Of a stretch of 5,491 nucleotides of DNA, positions 1 to 5,491 are shown in pieces. Position 1 is the stretch's first letter; each line of letters starts with the position of its first letter. The position numbers were made by a program, and so were the translations under genes. Origin of the DNA: Thermoplasmatota archaeon (GTDB taxonomy: Archaea > Thermoplasmatota > E2 > DHVEG-1). Location of the stretch: NCBI GenBank assembly GCA_030609445.1, contig JAUWCF010000084.1, positions 1 through 5,491 of the forward strand, written 5' to 3'. The notes under the pieces are model-generated. The model saw nothing but the letters and a program-made list of their open reading frames with translations. It ran no database searches and was not told the DNA's origin.

Positions 1-172
1 TAAAACAGTGAGATAGTTTTCTTCTTCAAAATCACTGATCAAAGGATCATTGGTTAACCGATATCGCAACGAAATTCCTCTATGGAGATATACGCATAAG
101 GGATTATCGAGGGAAAATTATGGCTTACTACCTTCAAGATAGAATAAAAGATGCACTTGGGCTCCTCTAAAA
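1..172. other. Left-edge region without a confident gene; plus-strand ORF fragments
   Basis: No minus-strand gene is seen downstream of 173. On the plus strand, 39-170 is an open frame of 43 codons ending TAA. It translates to protein-like sequence (for example YGDIRIRDYRGKIMAYYLQD, then RIKDALGLL). It is closed upstream by TGA at 36-38 and again at 9-11, while a neighbouring frame (4-51, NSEIVFFFKITDQ) is open over the break. This fits the frame-shifted 3' end of a decayed plus-strand gene converging on the membrane protein genes, or a 16-residue peptide from ATG 120, which has GAGG seven bases before it. Small palindromes TGATC-AAAG-GATCA (36-49) and GGTTAACC (52-59) are also present, with no assigned role. 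Confidence 0.3.
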
Positions 173-511
173 TTATGTGATCACTTTTGTAGCGGCAGTT
201 GTTTTCTTTTTCAGAAATCTTTTATACATTTGTTCTGTCATCATGTAGCCAAGGCAGACCCAACCAGAGTCTTCTACGATTGCCACAAAGAAGAAGATTA
301 AAAGTCTATCACTATGTGGCTCATATGTTCTCATACCACTTACAATTCCGATGCCTTCGATAAGAGTCCAGACAACTGCAGCAAATAAGAACATTTTAAC
401 TGCACGTTTGTTTTTTGTATACAGTGCTATACCAAGGACAGTTAAGGTGATTCCGAGTACTACAAGGAAATATACATAGTTGACATGTCTGCATACCTCT
501 GCCGGTGCCAT
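173..511 (-). CDS. Small three-helix membrane protein, second of a paralogous pair; family not recognised
   Basis: Unrecognised membrane protein of 112 residues from ATG 511. Helices lie at about 11-31, 38-59 and 69-91, with a basic C-terminal tail (KRFLKKK). It shares with its upstream neighbour the residues R8-H9, a basic patch K33-x-K35-R36-x2-K39, E52-x6-G59-x-R61-x-Y63, and E80-D81. ATG 511 lies eight bases after the neighbour's TAG stop and lacks a good ribosome site. Reading the same frame upstream gives T-G-L-I-E-W-I before Met, whose E-W-x9-H spacing exactly matches E5-W6 and R15-H16 of the neighbour. The true start may therefore be a non-AUG codon near 523-532, overlapping the neighbour. 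The two genes are surely co-transcribed. Function unknown; a heteromeric complex of the two is plausible. Confidence 0.7.
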   Translation of the reverse strand: MAPAEVCRHVNYVYFLVVLGITLTVLGIALYTKNKRAVKMFLFAAVVWTLIEGIGIVSGMRTYEPHSDRLLIFFFVAIVEDSGWVCLGYMMTEQMYKRFLKKKTTAATKVIT

Positions 512-519
512 AATCCACT

Positions 520-879
520 CTATGAGTCCCGTGTTTTCACCCCCTCTTTATATTCTGAGAGATCAATGATTCCGATTTTATCTGCAAAAATCGTCATCAC
601 TATCAAACCCGGTCCTCCTTCAGTTATAACATGATATAGTAACTCTGCAGCTGCTAAAAAACTATAATGTCTTGATCCAGCACTGAATAGTACCATCTCC
701 CAGGCAAGACCAATAAGTGCTACACTTAGCCACAGGAGCATAGAAAATTTGAATAATCTGTATCTTTTCGCAAGGTAAACTGCAAAAATCATGAAAAAGA
801 ACAGAAAAATGTAGAAGAATTGCGTCTGAAAATGTCGGGATATGAGTATGTCTTTAATGAGCCATTCGACAATGTCCAT
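520..879 (-). CDS. Small three-helix membrane protein, first of a paralogous pair; family not recognised
   Basis: Unrecognised 119-residue integral membrane protein. Hydrophobic helices lie at about 19-37 (very Phe-rich), 43-66 and 75-98, with a charged C-terminal tail. Notable polar residues in or beside the membrane are E5-W6, R15-H16, W60-E61, then G68-x-R70-x-Y72, and E87-G88-G89. The same pattern (E-x6-G-x-R-x-Y, then an acidic residue 15-17 positions later) recurs in the next gene, so the two are probably a tandem duplication, and buried conserved Glu/Arg/Tyr suggest an enzyme or binding site more than a structural role. A good ribosome site and TATA box precede it. Its last codons overlap a strong Shine-Dalgarno for the next gene. 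Small paired membrane proteins beside UbiA genes recall split C50 carotenoid cyclases, but the Pro-x-Glu-Glu motif of those is absent. No function is assigned. Confidence 0.75.
   Translation of the reverse strand: MDIVEWLIKDILISRHFQTQFFYIFLFFFMIFAVYLAKRYRLFKFSMLLWLSVALIGLAWEMVLFSAGSRHYSFLAAAELLYHVITEGGPGLIVMTIFADKIGIIDLSEYKEGVKTRDS
537..543 (-). promoter_or_regulatory. Strong Shine-Dalgarno inside the end of the 119-residue gene
   Basis: The minus strand reads GAGGGGGTGA (537-546), containing exactly the GGGGTGA used by nfnB. It lies 25 bases before ATG 511, too far for normal use. It is well placed for a start around 523-532, where only ACG, CTC or ATA codons exist in the frame of the next gene. 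It therefore hints at a non-AUG start there. Confidence 0.4.
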
Positions 880-886
880 ATTATTT

Positions 887-890
887 CCTC
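887..890 (-). promoter_or_regulatory. Shine-Dalgarno site of the 119-residue gene
   Basis: GAGG on the minus strand, seven bases before ATG 879 (GAGG-AAATAAT-ATG). This is good spacing and fixes that start. Confidence 0.65.
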
Positions 891-930
891 GCTTTACGAC
901 TAAATATTCCTAACAATATTTATTTTTAAG

Positions 931-940
931 TATAAATATA
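931..940 (-). promoter_or_regulatory. TATA box of the small membrane protein pair
   Basis: The minus strand reads TATATTTATA inside an AT-rich stretch (918-942). It is about 55 bases before the ATG at 879. Transcription starting about 26 bases downstream would give a leader of about 30 bases that contains the Shine-Dalgarno site. With the T6 tract just upstream, this suggests the two small genes form their own transcription unit. Confidence 0.5.
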
Positions 941-961
941 TGCCGGTGGGGGTGTCCTCTT

Positions 962-967
962 AAAAAA
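962..967 (-). terminator. Poly-T tract after the UbiA pair
   Basis: The minus strand has a T6 run (ATTAATTTTTTAAG), beginning about 20 bases beyond the TGA stop of the second UbiA gene. It fits archaeal intrinsic termination at T-tracts. No hairpin precedes it. Confidence 0.4.
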
Positions 968-986
968 TTAATCAGTTGTGGTTAAA

Positions 987-1997
987 TCATACTTGCGGCT
1001 GCAATAGTTTCCCATAGAGAACAACATTAAACATAAGATACCAGATGGAGGGAAGTAAAAGGAGAATCATGGTAATCTGCAGTCCAAACAGTGGTGACAA
1101 TACGATAAGGAGCATGAAATAAGAAGACATCTCATGCACACTAAACAGCTTCTTCAACCTTGATCTATCAAATCTAGAGGGGGCTAAGAAGCTATACAAT
1201 GTGAAAAACAAGATAAACGCCAAAAAAACCACCATCACCATGTGAAAAACATATTCATTAGACCAGAGGTCGATTTCTTGTTGGAAAAACAACAAACCTA
1301 GTAGAACGATAAAGACAATTCGAAGGCCATAAGAAAATACCATGAACATTTTAGTAACTACTAATTTTTCCTCCTTTATTTTTACACCCATCCTTATCGC
1401 TAATGTTTTCGCACCCGCTAAAAAGTCATGACCAACATCCTTAAGCCCGCCCTCCACAGCGTTGTTAAAAACAATCTGAACAAAGTACAACAAACAGACG
1501 ACATAAGTCAAGGATGTAAGCTGGTATGAAACCGTACTTGCTCCAGAAAGACAGATAAAGAAAAAACTGCCACCCAATATAAAATCTGTACCGGGGATTT
1601 TTTTTCCATAGATGTCGTAGATTCCACCTAACGTTAGAGCCAGTAGAAGAAACAATATTGGAAGTAACGTGGGAAAGAAAATGATTGTGAGGGCGCAGGC
1701 ACAAACGCATGATACGATGATGATAAAGCGGGCATGCTTTCTAGGTATGTTGCCGCTGACAAGCGGTTTTTTCTGGAGATCTGATGATTTTTTATCGACC
1801 TCGACATCTGCATATTCATTTAATACAAAACCATAAATATGATACAAAATTCCTATGATAAACAGGATAACTAAGAGAGAGATGTCACGCTGGCCCATAA
1901 CTAAGGAACCAATGAGGGGAGCTGAAGCCGTAGCCGCGCCAGTCTGAAGTCTAAGAAGACGGAGGTATTCAAGCATTCTGCTTTTCATGTTGTTCAT
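987..1997 (-). CDS. UbiA-superfamily membrane prenyltransferase, second of two tandem paralogues
   Basis: Second membrane prenyltransferase of the UbiA superfamily and a clear paralogue of its upstream neighbour. Numbered from ATG 1997 (336 residues): first motif N60-E-Y-A-D64-V-E-V-D68, KKPLVSGNI just after, YDIYGKKIPG at about 127-136, and second motif D187-V-G-H-D191 followed by GAKTLAIRMG, as in polyprenyl transferases acting on lipid or tetrapyrrole acceptors. It shares the neighbour's extended C-terminal part, VHEM (about 287-290) and LYGKLLQPQV at the end. Start choice is uncertain: GTG 2006, ATG 1997 and ATG 1988 are all in frame. GTGGAG at 2001-2006 sits only three bases before ATG 1997 but twelve before ATG 1988. 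Metal/diphosphate motifs are intact, so it is probably active. Acceptor and prenyl donor are unknown; ether-lipid, quinone and carotenoid elongation roles are all open. Confidence 0.85.
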   Translation of the reverse strand: MNNMKSRMLEYLRLLRLQTGAATASAPLIGSLVMGQRDISLLVILFIIGILYHIYGFVLNEYADVEVDKKSSDLQKKPLVSGNIPRKHARFIIIVSCVCACALTIIFFPTLLPILFLLLALTLGGIYDIYGKKIPGTDFILGGSFFFICLSGASTVSYQLTSLTYVVCLLYFVQIVFNNAVEGGLKDVGHDFLAGAKTLAIRMGVKIKEEKLVVTKMFMVFSYGLRIVFIVLLGLLFFQQEIDLWSNEYVFHMVMVVFLAFILFFTLYSFLAPSRFDRSRLKKLFSVHEMSSYFMLLIVLSPLFGLQITMILLLLPSIWYLMFNVVLYGKLLQPQV

Positions 1998-2052
1998 ATT
2001 CTCCACTCAGCTGAAATAGTTTAATCAATACTAATGGTAAATCAAATGTTTT

Positions 2053-2060
2053 TATTTAAA
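2053..2060 (-). promoter_or_regulatory. TATA-like box before the second UbiA gene
   Basis: The minus strand reads TTTAAATA, close to an archaeal TATA box, in the gap of about 69 bases between the two UbiA genes. A start site about 26 bases downstream (near 2030) would leave a leader of about 30 bases. No convincing purine-rich BRE is seen. The two genes may equally be co-transcribed. Confidence 0.35.
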
Positions 2061-2066
2061 GATGAG

Positions 2067-3062
2067 TTATATCGCGGGCATCAATTTCCCATACATGATA
2101 ACTAGAAACACACCCAACCATACCACAGGTAGAACAACCAAGATAAACATGGCCACGTAACCGATAAAACCTAGGAGGAGAAAGGGTATTGCCATGAACG
2201 CGAACATTTCATGGAACCCTATGGCCCGCATGAGTTTCTTCCGTTCAAATACTTTCATCGTAAGGAATCGCACCATGAAAAATACTGACACAAACACTAG
2301 TAACACTACCATGTAGAGTTGCCAGTCTTCGTAGGGCATCCAGCCCACCATAAATGGAAGAAACATCAATGAGATGTGAACAGTTTTAAGAAGGGCGACA
2401 TACGCCATAAATCTCTTTGAGATAAAAAACTGACTCCCCTTAATCTGTACTCCAAGCCTCAGTGGTGTGCTCAATCCACCATCAAGATAATCATGATCAA
2501 CGTCCTTCAACCCTGCGATTATATTATTGATTAACATCTGAAATAAAGCAAGAAACGCTATAACATATGCAAAGAGAGAGATATCAGTTGAAACGGAAAA
2601 ACCGCCATATAATGCAACAAAGAAAAGCATCAAAGCAATAAAATAGTCAGCATGAGGAAAACGTTTCCCTAGAAAATCATATAACCCCCCAAAAACTAGG
2701 GCTACCAGACCAATTGCTATCAAAATCAACGCTTGTTCAAAGAAAAAGGAAAAGGTTAGAATAAAGATGAGGGCAACTGATGAAAATACAACTATTTTTG
2801 CATTTTTCAACGTTATCGAACCGTCGACAAGTGGTTTCCCTGCAAGACTTTTAGACTGTTTATCAATAGAAACATCTTGAACCTCGTTGAGCACAAAGAG
2901 ATAGACATGAAACAAGATGCCTATCAGGAAGAGTTCAAGATAATGAGATAAGGGAAGAGTGTGCCCCATGGCCGCCGCGGTGCAGACCGGAGCCAGAGCA
3001 GTTAAAACAGCTGAATGTATCCTTGTAAGTCTCAAATATGTCTGTATTTTCGTCCAATACAT
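2067..3062 (-). CDS. UbiA-superfamily membrane prenyltransferase, first of two tandem paralogues
   Basis: Polytopic membrane enzyme of the UbiA superfamily, which transfers a polyprenyl group from its diphosphate to an aromatic, glycerol-lipid or isoprenoid acceptor. Numbered from ATG 3062 (331 residues): first Mg/diphosphate motif N59-E-V-Q-D63-V-S-I-D67, GKPLVDGSI after it, YDFLGKRFP at about 128-136, and second motif D187-V-D-H-D191 within GLKDVDHDYLDGG. About eight or nine hydrophobic helices fill the rest. Longer than a typical 280-300 residue UbiA, with an extra C-terminal helical part holding FHEM (about 283-286) and ending MYGKLMPAI. An in-frame GTG at 3071 is possible, but GTGA there better serves as the Shine-Dalgarno of the ATG five bases on. 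The second motif resembles the archaeal digeranylgeranylglyceryl phosphate synthase/chlorophyll synthase branch (D-x3-D), but the substrate cannot be assigned. It starts 181 bases after nfnB, so probably a separate transcription unit. Confidence 0.85.
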   Translation of the reverse strand: MYWTKIQTYLRLTRIHSAVLTALAPVCTAAAMGHTLPLSHYLELFLIGILFHVYLFVLNEVQDVSIDKQSKSLAGKPLVDGSITLKNAKIVVFSSVALIFILTFSFFFEQALILIAIGLVALVFGGLYDFLGKRFPHADYFIALMLFFVALYGGFSVSTDISLFAYVIAFLALFQMLINNIIAGLKDVDHDYLDGGLSTPLRLGVQIKGSQFFISKRFMAYVALLKTVHISLMFLPFMVGWMPYEDWQLYMVVLLVFVSVFFMVRFLTMKVFERKKLMRAIGFHEMFAFMAIPFLLLGFIGYVAMFILVVLPVVWLGVFLVIMYGKLMPAI

Positions 3063-3071
3063 GAATTTCAC

Positions 3072-3252
3072 AGCATGTTATCAGTAACAGAGGAAAAAGA
3101 TTTGCCTTGGATTGATAAAGTGGGTGGTCTTGAAAAAGGATGAGAGGAGGATATGGAACGCATTTGAAAAATATGAGAGAACAGAAGCACGGGTGATGGC
3201 AATTACCTTCCAGGTTGTACTACTTTTGGAAGTGTTTTGCTAAATACCACGA
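3072..3252. other. 181-base gap between nfnB and the UbiA pair, with T-tracts and a possible plus-strand ORF remnant
   Basis: Longest gap in the window. On the minus strand it carries three T5 tracts (described separately) and a weak TATA-like TTTATCAA at 3112-3119, about 50 bases before the first UbiA start, with no clear upstream purine element. On the plus strand, 3124-3243 is an open frame of 39 codons beginning GTG. Its predicted peptide (KKDERRIWNAFEKYERTEAR, then a hydrophobic tail LLLEVFC) looks protein-like but has no clear ribosome site and no recognised family. I do not call it a gene. Confidence 0.4.
3094..3171 (-). terminator. Probable poly-T termination region after nfnAB
   Basis: Read on the minus strand there are three T5 tracts, at 3167-3171, 3133-3137 and 3094-3098, at about 80, 115 and 155 bases past the nfnB stop. 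Archaeal RNA polymerase commonly terminates at T-rich tracts without a hairpin. No strong hairpin is seen. This is inferred from composition only. Confidence 0.3.
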
Positions 3253-4650
3253 TTATGGATAATATTTCTTCTTTGATTTGATATATTTGTCTATTGCTCG
3301 CGCTGCACGTTTACCTGCACCCATAGCAAGAATTACTGTCGCTGCGCCCGTGGCTATATCCCCGCCAGCAAATATCCCTGGGATTGATGTTCTGCCGTTT
3401 TCATCTGTCTTGATGTTCCCCCATTTTTCAATTTTAAGTCCTTTCACAGTTTGAGGCACTAATGGATTTGGGCTTTGTCCAATTGCAACGAGTGCTGTAT
3501 CTATCTTGATCTTGTATTCTGAGTCAGGTATCGGGATGGGTCGTCGTCTCCCTGAATCATCTGGCTCACCTAGTTTCATTTTAATGACTTTCACTTTGGT
3601 GAGAAGCCCTTCGCCATCTCCTATGAATTCCACCGGGTTTGTCAAAAGTTTAAATATTACTCCTTCTTCTTTTGCATGATGAATTTCTTCATTACGTGCA
3701 GGCATCTCTACATCTGATCTACGATAAATGAGGTAGGATTTCTCTGCACCCAAGCGAAGTGATGTTCTTGCACAGTCCATAGCGACATTACCAGCACCAA
3801 ATGTTGCAACAATCTTTCCTATTTTAACAGGAGTATCATACTCAGGAAAACGATATGCTTTCATTAGATTAACACGAGTAAGAAACTCATTTGCTGAGTA
3901 TACTCCATCAAGGTTTTCACCAGGGATTCTCAGCCAACGAGGAAGTCCGGCTCCTGTACCTATAAATACTGCATCATACTCTTCAAAAAGCTCATCAACA
4001 GTGATTGTTTTTCCAACAACAATATCATATTTTACGTCTACACCTAGTTTTTTGATATAGTCAACCTCTGCATTAACAATATCTTTTGGCAGACGAAACT
4101 CAGGTATTCCATACATAAGAACGCCACCAGGAGCATGTAACGCTTCAAAAACAGTAACTCCGTGACCCATTTTTGCAAGATCACCTGCACAAGTAAGGCC
4201 CGCAGGTCCAGCACCCACAACGGCAACTTTCTTACCCGTAGATTTAACCTTCTTTGGATCTTTCACGCCTTTATCCCGTTCATAATCAGCAATAAAACGC
4301 TCAAGTCTTCCAATAGCAACAGGTTCTCCAAGTTTTAAAAGAGTACATTTTCCCTCGCATTGACTCTCATATGGACATACCCGTCCAGAAACAGCGGGAA
4401 GGCTATTTTTTGCCTTGACAACCTCGGCAGCTTTATCAAAATCGCCTTCTGCAATGCAGGCAATAAAAGCAGGAATATCAATTTCGACAGGGCATCCTTC
4501 GATACATGGCTTGTTTTTGCATTGAAGGCATCGTTTTGCTTCTTCAATCGCTGTCTCTTTATCATACCCATAGGGTACTTCTTTAAAATTTTTGACACGC
4601 TCTTTTGGGGGTTGCTCTGGCATTTCATGCTTTGTTTTACGAACAGCCAT
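3253..4650 (-). CDS. nfnB: NfnB/SudA-type large subunit (often annotated NADPH-dependent glutamate synthase, GltA)
   Basis: Large subunit partner of the preceding gene: a soluble 465-residue flavoprotein with two [4Fe-4S] clusters, FAD and an NADP(H) site. N-terminal cluster motifs are C41-x2-C44-x4-C49-x3-C53-P and C92-P-x4-C98-x3-C102. That is seven Cys, matching family structures in which a Glu is the eighth ligand. The FAD Rossmann motif GAGPAG is at 146-151 with acidic E169 ending the second strand. The second dinucleotide site is GAGNVAMD at 285-292, followed by YRRS at 309-312, whose arginines suit the NADP 2'-phosphate. FAD-closing GIFAGGD is at 425-431. Full length for the family. 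The start ATG shares its A with the TAA stop of the upstream gene (TAATG), so the subunits are probably translationally coupled. The homology name glutamate synthase should not be taken literally, since no glutaminase/synthase subunit is present; the adjacent NfnA-like gene argues for ferredoxin/NAD(P)H exchange. Confidence 0.92.
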   Translation of the reverse strand: MAVRKTKHEMPEQPPKERVKNFKEVPYGYDKETAIEEAKRCLQCKNKPCIEGCPVEIDIPAFIACIAEGDFDKAAEVVKAKNSLPAVSGRVCPYESQCEGKCTLLKLGEPVAIGRLERFIADYERDKGVKDPKKVKSTGKKVAVVGAGPAGLTCAGDLAKMGHGVTVFEALHAPGGVLMYGIPEFRLPKDIVNAEVDYIKKLGVDVKYDIVVGKTITVDELFEEYDAVFIGTGAGLPRWLRIPGENLDGVYSANEFLTRVNLMKAYRFPEYDTPVKIGKIVATFGAGNVAMDCARTSLRLGAEKSYLIYRRSDVEMPARNEEIHHAKEEGVIFKLLTNPVEFIGDGEGLLTKVKVIKMKLGEPDDSGRRRPIPIPDSEYKIKIDTALVAIGQSPNPLVPQTVKGLKIEKWGNIKTDENGRTSIPGIFAGGDIATGAATVILAMGAGKRAARAIDKYIKSKKKYYP

Positions 4651-5477
4651 TACAATTTCACCCCTGCCAATTTACATGATTCTTCTTCCTCATGGATAAA
4701 CCTGCGGTTACGAAGCATTAAATTTTTAAAATCAACTAAATGTCCATCAAATTCAGGTCCATCAACACAGGCAAATTTTGTTTCACCGCCGACGGAAACT
4801 CGACATCCGCCGCACATTCCAGTACCATCAATCATGATTGGGTTAAGGCTCACCATTGTTTTAATGCTATATTTTCTTGTCAGATCAGCAACCACCTTCA
4901 TCATAATCACTGGACCTATTGCCATAACCATGTCGATTTTTGGTTTTTCGTCAATTAATTTCTGCAAGACATCACTGACAAAACCTTTATGTCCTTTTGA
5001 TCCGTCATCAGTTGCGATAAATAGCTCATCACTGAATGTATCGATTTCTTTTTCTAGCATTAGAAGACTCTTGTTTCTTGCCCCTAGAATTGAGATGACA
5101 TGATTTTTTTCTTCTTTTAACGCTTTTACAACTGGATACAATGGTGCAATACCAACACCGCCACCAATCATGACGACCGTACCATATTTTTTAACCTCAG
5201 ACGGTACACCAAGAGGACCTGCAAAGTTTACAATTGAATCGCCAACATTAAGTGTTCCAAGTTGCTTCGTAGTTTTACCCACCTCCATAAAAATGATGGT
5301 AATTGTTCCCTTTTTTCTATCAAAATCAGCAATAGTTAGAGGTATTCTTTCACCTTTTTCATCTATTCTCAGGATGATAAATTGACCGGCCTTTGCTTTT
5401 TTAGCTACAAGTAGAGCTTTAATCTTCATCAGTTTAACATTTTCTGATAATACCTTTTTTTCGACAATTTCATACAT
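4650..5477 (-). CDS. nfnA: NfnA/SudB-type small subunit: FAD and [2Fe-2S] ferredoxin/NAD(P) oxidoreductase
   Basis: Small subunit of a cytoplasmic flavin-based oxidoreductase of the NfnAB (electron-bifurcating NADH-dependent ferredoxin:NADP reductase) or SudAB family. In this family it binds FAD, NAD(H) and one [2Fe-2S] cluster. Numbered from the ATG at 5477 (275 residues): FAD-binding RIPLTIAD at about 44-51, nucleotide-binding GGGVGIAPLYP at about 105-115, ATDDGSKGHKG at about 156-166, and cluster motif DGTGMCGGCR with D217, C222, C225 and a third Cys at 237. Family structures use an Asp plus three Cys as ligands, and all four are present. A GTG at 5486 is in frame three codons upstream, but MYEIVEKK matches the usual family N-terminus, so the ATG is preferred. 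No clear ribosome site is visible and the promoter lies beyond the window. An early Leu (ALLVAKK) replaces the Pro usual at that position. The next gene overlaps it by one base. Confidence 0.9.
   Translation of the reverse strand: MYEIVEKKVLSENVKLMKIKALLVAKKAKAGQFIILRIDEKGERIPLTIADFDRKKGTITIIFMEVGKTTKQLGTLNVGDSIVNFAGPLGVPSEVKKYGTVVMIGGGVGIAPLYPVVKALKEEKNHVISILGARNKSLLMLEKEIDTFSDELFIATDDGSKGHKGFVSDVLQKLIDEKPKIDMVMAIGPVIMMKVVADLTRKYSIKTMVSLNPIMIDGTGMCGGCRVSVGGETKFACVDGPEFDGHLVDFKNLMLRNRRFIHEEEESCKLAGVKL
4658..4664 (-). promoter_or_regulatory. Shine-Dalgarno site of nfnB
   Basis: The minus strand reads GGGGTGA, ending seven bases before the nfnB ATG and lying inside the last codons of nfnA. It is complementary to the archaeal 16S 3' end (GGAGGTGA type). 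It supports the ATG at 4650 and coupling of the two subunits. Confidence 0.75.
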
Positions 5478-5491
5478 GGAAAACACATCGT

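Noticed and set aside
36..59. Small palindromes TGATC-AAAG-GATCA and GGTTAACC as a terminator or operator
   Set aside because: Stems are only four to five bases, no T-tract follows on either strand, and no second copy was noticed.
173..879. Assigning the small proteins as lycopene/C50 carotenoid cyclase subunits (CrtYe/CrtYf)
   Set aside because: Size, pairing and UbiA neighbours fit, but the Pro-x-Glu-Glu and Asp/Trp cyclase motifs are not seen. It is kept as analogy only.
945..954. G-rich GGTGGGGGTG block in an AT-rich gap as a G-quadruplex or regulatory element
   Set aside because: It has a single G5 run, without the four G-tracts needed, and no repeat of it elsewhere in the window.
1465..1819. 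Extra minus-strand frames within the second UbiA gene, and similar ones at 4044-4226 and 4335-4628 within nfnB
   Set aside because: They are out-of-frame readings inside genes with clear family motifs, and their products show no domain.
3253..4650. Literal glutamate synthase function for the large flavoprotein
   Set aside because: No glutamine amidotransferase or glutamate synthase catalytic subunit is present, and the coupled NfnA-like partner points to ferredoxin/NAD(P)H oxidoreduction.
4360..5103. Long plus-strand open frame opposite the nfnA/nfnB junction, plus shorter ones at 4740-4958 and 5170-5385
   Set aside because: It runs antisense across two strongly conserved genes, its translation is rich in Phe/Ser/Cys without any motif, and it has no ribosome site. 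It is a shadow of the minus-strand coding.
1..5491. tRNA, rRNA, CRISPR array, insertion sequence or long direct repeats
   Set aside because: No cloverleaf, rRNA core, spaced repeats, transposase motifs or terminal inverted repeats were seen on reading either strand.

Overview
The window reads as archaeal chromosomal DNA. Supporting signs are the AT-rich intergenic gaps with TATA-like boxes, Shine-Dalgarno sites of the GGGGTGA/GAGG type, poly-T tracts after genes instead of hairpin terminators, and UbiA-type prenyltransferases of the archaeal lipid style. The lineage cannot be fixed from the sequence; a euryarchaeal or Thermoplasmatota-like anaerobe is a guess. All six well-supported genes lie on the minus strand, so transcription runs from the right end of the window to the left.

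Right part (3253-5477): a translationally coupled gene pair for a two-subunit flavin/iron-sulfur oxidoreductase of the NfnAB/SudAB family. The small FAD/[2Fe-2S] subunit comes first. The large FAD/NADPH/[4Fe-4S] subunit follows, its start codon overlapping the preceding stop codon. Its expected role is exchanging electrons between ferredoxin, NADH and NADP(H).

Middle (2067-3062 and 987-1997): after a 181-base gap with T-tracts come two tandem UbiA-superfamily membrane prenyltransferases. They are paralogues of one another. Both keep the two Asp-rich motifs, and both share an unusual C-terminal segment with a His-Glu-Met motif and a YGKL tail.

Left part (173-879): two small integral membrane proteins of about 115 residues. 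They are also paralogues of each other, sharing the pattern E-x6-G-x-R-x-Y followed by a later acidic residue. I do not recognise their family. The second may start upstream of its first ATG at a non-AUG codon, inside the end of the first.

The most interesting point is two successive tandem duplicates: a UbiA pair followed by a pair of tiny membrane proteins. The layout resembles C50 carotenoid gene sets (UbiA-type elongase plus two small paralogous cyclase subunits), but the small proteins lack the expected cyclase motif. A new prenyl-lipid modification cassette is a reasonable hypothesis, not a demonstrated one. The far left edge (1-172) and the 3072-3252 gap hold plus-strand reading-frame fragments that look partly protein-like and may be gene remnants.
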